Below are positions 55,781 to 64,000 of a stretch of 64,000 bases of DNA, one piece after another. The first letter of the stretch is position 1, and each line of letters opens with the position of its first letter. Position numbers and translations under genes: made by a program. The DNA comes from Miscanthus floridulus (taxonomy: Eukaryota; Streptophyta; Magnoliopsida; Poales; Poaceae), in assembly GCF_019320115.1 (NCBI RefSeq), contig NC_089598.1:87373560-87437559 (forward strand), read 5' to 3'. The notes beneath the pieces were generated by a model. That model was not told the origin of the DNA. It worked only from the letters and a program-made list of their open reading frames with translations, and ran no database searches.

Positions 55781-56493
55781 ACAGTCACACACTCTTGTTT
55801 GTTAAGAAGGAAGCAATAGCTCCTCGCATTGCTAGTGAACTCGCTGGTGGAACGGCCCTTGGCGGCCACATCCACCGCAAAAACTATGAGTTCACCAACA
55901 TCAAAGGGCCAGCACCCACGTCCACCCGTGGCTATGACCCAAACCTCTATCATGGAAATCTGGGACACATAGCCCGCAGCAGACACGCTCTCAGAACTTC
56001 CACCAGTGGCATCATCCTAGAGTTCATCTACCCAGAGGGGCCAGTACCCTCGCACACCATTGGCCGCGGCTAGGCCCCCCATTCGAAAAACCAAAGGTCC
56101 ACGGCTCGCAATGAAACTGCCCAGGTAATGGCCTCAACCGGCCACATCCTTTTGGGGAACAATGTAGTTAACCACACAAAAGGGCCGACGCCCGCGTCTG
56201 CCCTCAACTACGACCTAGGCCTCCGTCTCAGAGGTCTGGCTCCCGCGGTCCACAATGGACACACTCTTAGAGCTACCCTTGGGGGCTGCATCCTAGAGTG
56301 TACCCACGTGAGGGGCCTAGTGCCCTCTCTCATCACTGGCCATGGCCAAGACCTCCATCCAGGAAGCCAGACGGTCATGGCTTATGGCGGCCTCGCTCGA
56401 GGAATGGCCCACGGTGGCCACATCCTTTTAGGGAACCACGAGGTATTCCATACCAATGGGTCAACACCCATCGCCAGCTTCTACCCCATCTAG
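55765..56493 (+). pseudogene. Repeat-built reading frame of the Gypsy-like element (unknown product)
   Basis: A single frame runs from the primer site to 56493 with one internal TAG (56071-56073). It contains repeats of 92 codons whose starts fall exactly 276 bp apart: GGHIHRKNYEF (55864), TGHILLGNNVV (56140) and GGHILLGNHEV (56416). Units 1 and 2 also share the later motif HxLRxxxxGxILE and PVPSHTIGRG/LVPSLITGHG. Unit 3 breaks off at 56493. I do not recognise the protein. An ATG suited as start is not obvious. It stands where gag would be expected but has no gag-like helices or zinc knuckle. Confidence 0.55.
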
Positions 56494-58845
56494 GCCAACT
56501 GCGAGGGAGGCCTAGATCAGGCAATAAAACTATGCCCCGAGCAGCGTTTCCGTCACCCACGGAACGCGACACGCCCGGGTGCGCACGAGCAACAAAATCA
56601 CCCATCACCACGCGGCGGCGTCACGGGTGATCAGGCGGCCAACCGGTGCCATGACACGTAGGGCCAAGCCTAGAACCTGGGTCCGACCCCGTATAATGGA
56701 CAAGCTGCATGACACATCCTCGCAAACTATCAGCCATCGCTTGGATGCACGTGCATCCGAGGAAGCGGGCTCCACGAGCACACTACGCGCCGTGATGAGC
56801 GGATCGAACCGTGTTGCACTCAAAGCCAGCTCCCCTAGCGATAGGTCATGATGGCTCTCCATCGAGAGTGGAAACTACACCTAGAGGCGGGGGCGTGGCG
56901 ACAACGACGTCGTCATGCTAGGAGGGCTCGAGCACCAGAATGCTCAAGCTCCCCTGGCCAAAAACTACACCATGTTGAACGTGAAAACGTCATCCCTGGG
57001 GGCTCGTGAGCCCTTCATGGATGTCAAGCCGGTAAGGACCGGCCTAAGGCAGCATGAGAAACCGATCCACGCCAGCTACGACCACTCAAAGCGGTAAAGA
57101 AGCATCCCCATCAGCTCGCGGCCCAGGGACTACAACGATTCCATCACAGGCAAACGCTTGGGGGCTCGCAGCACCTTGGTCGGCAACCCCACCACGAGCA
57201 GACGCTCGAGGGGTTGCCATGACCCGAACAACGACAACCAGTTCCATGATAGCCTCCGGTACGTCTGTCAGCCACTTCCACTTTGACCTTACTCTCTCTA
57301 CCTAAGCACGTCCACATACACATATAAGTCCACCAATAGCTGTGAAAACTTAGGGCCGACCTGTAGAGCAAACCAGGTAGCACAAAGCCCACGCACCGTA
57401 TCCTAGTAGAGCTCAGCTTCCGAATGACTCGATGCGACTCACGCTCATAGCCGGACACGACTCACTCACAGGGGCTGCACACATGGGCACACGCACATGA
57501 CCCACGGCACAACACTGTCTGCCATCATCTTAGCCACTGATCTGCTTTCAACACCTTCTGATCGCTTCTCGTGCCATAATGAGCCGGTGACCCGCACCTT
57601 GATTTCTCGCTCGCACGAGTCTAAGAGAAGGTGGGGAACTCGTTCAAACACGATGAAAGGAGTGAAAGGAAAGAAGTCTCAAAATTACGCCACTCAGTAG
57701 CCTTCTTTTCACATTGTGCCGGATCTACAACCCACCCTCGACGCCTCATTGATCATGCACCTTTTAGCCCCACGGGTCAGCACCTAGCATTAAAACCTGC
57801 ACCGACGGACGCTGGGCCAGGGGGGACGAAGCACATTCCAATTCGAATGAAAAGAAAGCAAAACGGCAGTACAATGGCAAAACGAGTGCACCGACCTCAC
57901 GCCATCCACACGAAATCCATAACACGTTCACCGCAACTAGGACACCCACACAACACAGGACCCTTACACAAGGGTCATCACACACCAGAAGCCCAGAACC
58001 GCACGTCGTACACAAGCGACTGGCACTTCATTCCCGCTCCACAAGCGACGACACCACTCACAGCACAGGTGTCACCGCACAACCTCCCCAACGCATGACC
58101 TAGGGCAACGCCGAGGACGGTGCCGCCTTAGCACAGACACCGTGACACCACAATATGCCACCAGATCATGCATGACAGAGGACCACATGAAGCCAAACTA
58201 TCAGAACCAAACTAGGACAAGGCTACGCACTGCACGGGAGCAAGGAAAAGAGTACGCTCGTGCAACCCGAAGGAAAACGAAGAAGGGCGCGATGCCATGG
58301 AACCTATCATACCAACATTTAGGTCATGAAAATGGGGTCACGCTGAGACAAACCCCACAGGTCGATCCTTGGGTAGGGCTATGTGGCCACGTCATTCGAG
58401 CGACCAAACCAATGGCGATCACGGATAGATGGCAGCACACAGAAGAATCGAATTCTGGGACATGAGCTGAAAGAAACATCTTTACTTAAATATTCTTCAA
58501 GAACCTCGAGCACACCTCAGGGCTCTCAGCCATCACCGCACGATGATCTCCTCTACATCCACAGCAGCGACAACGGTGTTCACGGCGGTGGTGAAATCAT
58601 TAACTAGTTCAGTCCGCTCTTCCAGCTGGACATGCTCCGGGAACCTAGGCACCACCCGATGGAGGTTCACCGCGGTCCACAACTACATGGCAGCAAGGGC
58701 GACGCCGGCCCCTTGCCGTATCCCTGCCACCACCGCCCGTTCATGATCCTCCGCTATGACAAACCCCCAAAGGCGAGCCTCCTCCTCCTTGTGGCGAGAA
58801 ACCGCCAGCTGCTAATCCAATGCTGGCAACAAGACAACACGAAGA
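56494..58845. other. Interior of the Gypsy-like element, nothing recognised
   Basis: Overlapping open frames of up to 155 codons exist on both strands without known domains. Confidence 0.4.
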
Positions 58846-59175
58846 TTAGCGGCTACAGACATCCATCCGAGCGTTGAGATGAAGGAGACCCTTACATGAG
58901 ATGTGGGTCTGGGCAACAGCGGTCGCCGCCTGTGCGGTGGTAATCTCACCCTCCAAGGTGGCGAGAGTGACCTTAGCAGCATAAAGGTCAAGCTCTAGCC
59001 GCCTTGCCTCGTGGGTGGCTGCTAAAAATCACTGGTGGGCTTCGTTCGCCTCGCGGATGAGGTGGAGAAACTCTCGACGACCGCCCAGAGACGACAAAGA
59101 TGAGCTCGACCTTGCCCGGAGCAATGCCAGCAGCACCGACAACCCTTCTTGATGCGGCATGAGAGACGGCCCTAA
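58846..59175 (-). pseudogene. Antisense helical protein remnant in the Gypsy-like element
   Basis: The minus strand holds a frame of about 110 codons with one TGA near its middle, ending with TAA at 58846-58848. The sequence is rich in Leu, Ala, Arg and Glu and looks like a long helix or coiled coil (LSVLLALLRARSSSLSSLGG, REFLHLIREANEAHQ, RRLELDLYAAKVTLATLEGE). Upstream on the same strand are an ATG at 59283 (MDHDKHLWERSA) followed by a consensus donor GTGAGT near 59245, and a TATA box at 59391-59398, so a spliced antisense gene is plausible. Grass Gypsy families with antisense genes are known. I cannot name this one. Confidence 0.45.
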
Positions 59176-59390
59176 GGAGCACTCGCGGTCAACTCAGGTT
59201 AACACCAAAACTCAAAACATTACTTAAACACTTACCCCTACTCACGCAGCAGACCTCTCCCATAGATGCTTGTCATGATCCATCGACTCAGAGAGGAAGG
59301 GAAGCTATGAGCACCCGAAAGTGAGAAGGAAGGAGCAGCCGGGCAAACACCGAAGAGCAGACAATTCCCTTCGCCATACCAGTTCTACCG

Positions 59391-59398
59391 ATTTATAG
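59391..59398 (-). promoter_or_regulatory. TATA box of the candidate antisense transcript
   Basis: CTATAAAT on the minus strand, about 110 bp upstream of the ATG at 59283. Confidence 0.4.
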
Positions 59399-61449
59399 CC
59401 GCAGTAACTGGCCATAGAGGATACCTCAACCACGCGCGTATTCACCTTCATTTACTAACCATCTTGGAAACCACACAGAGCTGGTGAAGCAATGGGAGGA
59501 AAGGCGAAGTGGCGGTTACCCACGTAGCGGCGTGAACCAAGTAAGCTTTGCACTCCCTCACTTTGTCCATATTGGTCCGATTCACGCGCCCGTATTCCAC
59601 AGGGCACGACCGCCTGCAAATAGGTGCCATTATGCCACGATGTGACCAGGGAGGCCGACCGCCCCTAGATATCATGCGCCGAGTGACCCGCGTCGTGCTT
59701 AGGAAACCCTCTATCAAGCCGGTCCTTAGAAAGGCTCGAGGCCACAAAAGGGATAGGGACAGGGAGGAGATGGTCCCCTATGTCTCTAATCGGTGGTGTG
59801 GAGCTACACGACCATCTCTCTCTTTGTCCGAGTCATTCACTTTGAAGTCTCCTAGGTTGACCCCGTCTAGGGGGAGGCATCTTGCCCTCTGGCCGCAGCG
59901 GAGGCAGTTGGAGACCAATGGGATTGACGGTCGACAATTTATGGGACGTCTCACGCGAGGCACAGCCGAACTCCACGTCGATTGGGGAGGATATCGGGTC
60001 CCACTCGGATTAACCATAGACCCCAACGAGGCGCACCGCTTCGACCATGTGGTTACGGTGGACATGCCTCTCCCCACGTGGGGTGAAACTAAACTCACCT
60101 TTAACAAGGCAACATGACCCCTTGGGGTCGGCAAGGACGCTGGGGAAAAACCAAAGTTGGGTCCCCATGACCCTGAAAGAAGTCAGGGCCAAGCCACGAC
60201 TAACTCCTCCCTGCGTCCTAGATCATAAGCCTAAGGCTCGCTCCGAAGACTCATAAACCATCAAGGGTCCAAGACCTCTCCTTGAGAGATCAACGAAGCA
60301 AGAGGCCGGGGTGACGCGCAACACGGAACCCAAAGCGTGATCCTGGCTCGATCACATGGAAGAAACAGAAGGTCCAAGACCTCTGAGCCACCGCACGACC
60401 ACAAAAAGCCTCACGACTGTGCAAAAAAGAGGTCGAGGGGATGATCCCTCGCATCAAATAATTATTTAGGCAACCCTGGGCAGAGGCGCAAGCCCGACCA
60501 CAAAGGCTAAGGGATCGCCACAAGGGGAGCCTAAACCATAGGGGAAAACCTCTCCTAGCTTAGCACCCTCAAATACAAGAAGGGGCACACTGCCCACAGG
60601 GTGCTAAGACCAAGTATCACCATGACGGTGATACCACAAAGACGTTCGGAGGAAAATGCCACATGCACAAGGAGGAGCGAGGAACCCCTTGCTAGCCTTC
60701 TCGCCATGTTGCAACCTCTATGCCAGGACACACAGGAGAGGACACCAGAGACCACCTCCATCAGGCTACGGGAAATAGGAGGGAAGTGACGAGGCACCCT
60801 CAGTTTTCGGGAGAGGATGATCGTGGCCACTGGGACCAGTGTTTTAGCGAACCCAAACCTAGAGGGTATGGAGACTATTGAAACCACTGGGCCCAGAAAA
60901 AGCGGTCTGGGCACCTCCCTAGCCCCGTTCTACTCACAAGATCCCTCCTAGCGCCAGCTACTGGAAAGGGCAACCATCTCTCCCTCATCCTCTCTCTCTC
61001 TGCAGAAAGGTGGAGCTATTCGTATTCACCGCCATGGATGATTCAAATGGAGAGAAGGCCCCTATTTATAAGCCCAAAGACGGACCAAAACGGCTTGGGA
61101 CCCCCACACCGCGTGGTGCACCATGGAAGGTCACAACCAACACCAGATGCTCGCACAAGGTCGGGAAAATCAAAACCTCCCCGAAGGTTGGACCGATGCA
61201 GCGTCGACGAGACCACACGGCCTTGCCTAGTCACAGACCCCAATGAGCGGCACGCTGACATGACAAGCCTCAGCAATCACGTATCACTTCGATAGGATGG
61301 GATGGGGCGCAATGTCCAACTACCATCCTGAATGCACCAAGCCCGCAAGGGGTCAAGCGGCGAAGCTTGGAAAAGCCACGACTATGAACCTGTGCTCCAG
61401 CACAAACACGCATCAGCGCTTTCACGATCACTTCGTGGTCGCAAAAACG
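59399..61449. other. 3' interior of the Gypsy-like element
   Basis: The plus frame 59548-60117 (189 codons) and others have no recognisable domain. A TATA-like ATTTATAAG, readable on either strand, is at 61064-61072. Confidence 0.4.
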
Positions 61450-61461
61450 CTCGGGGGCTAC

Positions 61462-62410
61462 TGTCAGGGTTATAACTCCAGGGTGTCCCAAGGCACCGAT
61501 TAGTTAGCAGGCCACGCAACCCATAATACAGCAGCTAACGAAGTCTCGAACGACCGAGGCCCAGCAAAAGCCGAGCAGAGCGGGCCAGCCGCCAAGGCTA
61601 GGGTCATCCCCGACCTCTTCCACCTGCCTTAGTATACAACACTCGCAAGATGCACGACCTCTCCCATCATGACCCTTGGAAGGGATGGGGGGAGGTCGAG
61701 CATAGCTAGGCATGCTTTAGAGCAAGCATGCCGCACTGACCCCGCAAGGACCCAGGCGACAACAGTCACCTCAGCCCGGTCAGATACCATCCCTGTGCCA
61801 TGCTACGCCGATGAGACAACACCGCACCACGGTGGCATCATGTATGACAACCACCGTCCAAATACGGACCGGCTAGATGCTTGTACGATCCCAACCACTA
61901 TGGGATGGGGATCCACAACAAGGGGCTCGACGAAAAGGCCATCTTGACCGGCAGAGCGCCCCGACCTTGAGGATCAGGGTCGTGGCCCTCGGTCCCGCAA
62001 AGGGACCAAGCGATCGACGACCCAGAGCAGCTACCTACTTTGGGTACAATGCCCCTGAGAACCAGGAGACGATGGTGAAGGCTATGACAGACACCGCGTT
62101 GCAGAGGACAACTGACGAACCACCATCATGGCTACAGTGCCGCCATGGCCGGCACGGTAGCGCTGCGTCAAACCCTGCCGCAACATGGCCAAAAGACCAT
62201 GACGATAGCCATGACCGGACATGCACCAGAAGACGGCGTAGCTTGCAAGCCAAGTTAGTTAGGCCCTCCCTCAGGCTCTTAACCCTTCGGTTGGGAGAAC
62301 CTCCTTTTTGTACAAGCCCTAGCCCCAAACTCTATATAAGGGCAGTCAGGGCACCCATCTTGGGGGACGATTCACATACTCTACCATTCCATTCATTCAC
62401 CATTGTAGTC
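61462..62410 (+). repeat. 3' LTR of the Gypsy-like element, truncated
   Basis: Aligns with 54545-55505 of the 5' LTR, with scattered substitutions and indels. TATA box at 62333-62339. About 255 bp of the LTR end are missing after the word CATTGTAGT. Confidence 0.8.
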
Positions 62411-62441
62411 GGGACTACACCTAATGGGTATATAACATGCA
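62403..62441 (+). repeat. 39-bp direct repeat, first copy
   Basis: Differs by one base from 62931-62969. Its first 7 bases (TTGTAGT) are also the last bases of the truncated 3' LTR. Confidence 0.8.
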
Positions 62442-62930
62442 TCAAACACCAACAGCCTAAACGCTCTGACAACAAGATCCCATCGGTCAGCAAGCTAACC
62501 AAGAAGGATCACCGTTCTGAGTGCTCGACATGCCTGTCGGCCGACTGGTTTACTTCATCAACAACCTCCTACTCGGGGACGATGACTAAGCTGATGCTCG
62601 GGGGCTCCCAAACCCGAAACGATCGATGCTACTCATTCATGAACCGACGTCAACACACAAGGGCAACATACGTGCGGCTGCCGGGCGACCGGACTCCGTT
62701 AGGCTACGTCACGACTCTGCATGACAGTGGGTCCGGCCCTTTCACGGCCAATGCAGTCTGACTACTATTATACGATATGCCGACTACTCTACTCAGTCGT
62801 CAATCAAGCTAAGTCATAGCTTTAATATTTTTCAAATATTCTTTAATCTTTATATATCTCCATACATATTATACCTGTACATCTACGGTCATACTATATT
62901 GCATTCCCGATTACTCACATAGCTCTGGAC
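62442..62930. other. Unexplained segment between the 39-bp repeats
   Basis: GC-rich first half with GATGCTCGGGGGCTCCCAAA (62592-62611), like the leader or 3' region of grass Gypsy elements, then an AT-rich half. No coding recognised. Confidence 0.35.
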
Positions 62931-62969
62931 TTGTAGTCTGGACTACACCTAATGGGTATATAACATGCA
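62931..62969 (+). repeat. 39-bp direct repeat, second copy
   Basis: See 62403-62441. The sequence after this copy (CTCCGCGCGCATCCC) differs from that after the first. Confidence 0.8.
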
Positions 62970-64000
62970 CTCCGCGCGCATCCCTTTTTTTCGTGCAGCA
63001 CCGACTGTTCTAGTCTTCTCTTAACGGTTGTAAAAATACTTGAGTAGTAGGAACTCACATTTGTAACACCTCGTTTCCTCGCGGCTCACATGGTCAAGGT
63101 CATGAACCTCACCACCATATGCCAGAGATCCAAGTGCTTACACATATGAGCTCAACTACTTGGGAAATTTACACAGTCTAGCAAGAGAAAGACGGAAAAA
63201 ATTTTACATGCATTTCATAATACTGGGATCCACTCCCGACCTATTATTTTATGTGCATAGGCCTACCCCCACTTGATATCCTGAATATCAATAACTACAA
63301 AATTTTATATAATTATCTTGTAGGGAATTAGATATGGGTGATGTATGTGTCTCCGCGGACTGTCTCTCATCGACAACACGCCACCATGGCTCTCGGTGGC
63401 CCTCGTCGATAACTTGCCACGATTCATGTCGTCACATCGACATCCGAAAGCAAAGTCGACCCCGTTTCGTTCTGCTCGGGGTACTGGCTCCAAGGCCTCG
63501 ACTACAACATCAAGCATGACGCCCGTACGGAAGTCCTACTCAGCTACTCTCGCACAAGTTCAGCGACGGACGCTCACGTCGGGATCCATTGCGACACTGC
63601 AAGAACTAATCAAGATGAGCGTGCATCGGTGCATGCATCGCGCACGCAGCAGCTCTGGATCCCCAAGATGGGGGACACATCACCGCCAACCCAAGATTGA
63701 CTCGGACGACTACCTCGAGGAGCAGTCGATGATGCACACGAGCAGGCACGGCCAAATCCACCCGACGTAGTTCAACTCCGACTTCTCTGGTTAGATGAAC
63801 CAGTCCGTGTTCGATTCCTCTTCTAGCCCTCTCTACAACCTCCAATTTAAGAAGCCAGTCCTGCTGGGAGACTGATACTACAACAAGTTTTGGAGCCGAG
63901 TACCAAAGATCCTATTCACGACAAGCCATGCAAGAGACATGCAAGCTAGCCAAGATATTCATCAAGACATTAAGGCTTCACGTGCTTGAACATGCTCTCA
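62970..64000. other. Probable internal retrotransposon sequence, unassigned
   Basis: Plus frames 63334-63519 and 63345-63770 and minus frames overlap without recognised domains. The style (TTTTTTTCGTGCAGCACCGAC near 62990) resembles leader regions of grass Gypsy elements, but I cannot assign it. Confidence 0.3.

Larger units (their letters stand above)
54545..62410 (+). mobile_element. Gypsy-like LTR retrotransposon without recognisable gag-pol, 3' LTR truncated
   Basis: The 5' LTR 54545-55760 begins TGTCTGGGTTATAAC. The 3' LTR starts at 61462 (TGTCAGGGTTATAAC) after the purine tract CTCGGGGGCTA (61450-61460) and aligns with the 5' LTR up to about 62409. The primer site TTGGCACGCCAAGTAGGGG (55762-55780) matches the type used by many grass Gypsy elements. 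The 5.7-kb interior has a repeat-built frame (55762-56493) and an antisense frame remnant (58846-59175), but no protease, reverse transcriptase or integrase motif that I can find, so it is probably non-autonomous. Confidence 0.8.

Noticed and set aside
59548..60117. 189-codon plus frame in the Gypsy-like element
   Set aside because: No recognised motif, no conserved frame evidence and overlapping minus frames. It may be tested with other family copies.
1..64000. CRISPR arrays, bacterial operons, tRNA or rRNA genes
   Set aside because: None seen. The regular repeats present are transposon or minisatellite repeats, and tRNA-like words are primer binding sites.

Overview
This window is plant nuclear DNA, almost certainly from a grass (Poaceae, probably panicoid). 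The grounds are GT-AG introns, GC-rich first exons, nested LTR retrotransposons with initiator-Met tRNA primer sites, Stowaway- and hAT-like MITEs, and LINE fragments of a type common in grasses. The species cannot be fixed from sequence alone. Transposons occupy well over half of the window. I support four host genes: a DUF3537 seven-helix membrane protein (minus strand, 3 exons), an acid-lipase-type triacylglycerol lipase (minus, 8 exons) and two tandemly duplicated single-exon AP2/ERF genes (plus).

Layout. 1-2239: 5' part of a minus-strand SIRE-like Copia element with an open gag, nested in an older minus-strand element (2240-8961) whose single visible LTR is about 4.65 kb. 8964-9555: a MITE and a solo LTR. 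10032-12861: DUF3537 gene with two MITEs in intron 1. 14146-20866: complete but dead Copia element with a perfect GATAC target duplication. 23038-24972: lipase gene. 25690-26841: 5'-truncated LINE. 27291-32733: complete, older, dead minus-strand Copia element with CTCCT target duplication, a deleted reverse transcriptase active site and a 15-unit heptapeptide repeat. 34421-35413: Gypsy LTR remnant. 35929-37478: solo LTR with ACGTA duplication. 39550-41200: decayed LINE.

44205-53643 is a tandem duplication (about 4.65 kb per copy), each copy carrying one AP2/ERF gene plus a long downstream flank. The AP2 copies differ by a net frameshift that gives copy 1 another, shorter C-terminus. The flank holds one arm of a long inverted repeat, closed only in copy 2 (52487-54340). 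More pieces of that repeat lie at 37484-38480 and 42155-43040, so an older, larger array may have existed. 54545-62410 is a Gypsy-like element without recognisable gag-pol. It has a reading frame built of 276-bp repeats just after the primer site and a decayed antisense reading frame behind a TATA box. Its 3' LTR ends abruptly at a microhomology junction.

The host genes do not form a pathway. Interest lies in the AP2 duplication with its inverted-repeat family, the repeat-built and antisense frames of the 54545 element, and the layered history of insertions, which can be ordered by nesting, target duplications and LTR divergence. All alignments were made by eye and boundaries are approximate unless a target duplication or splice site fixes them.
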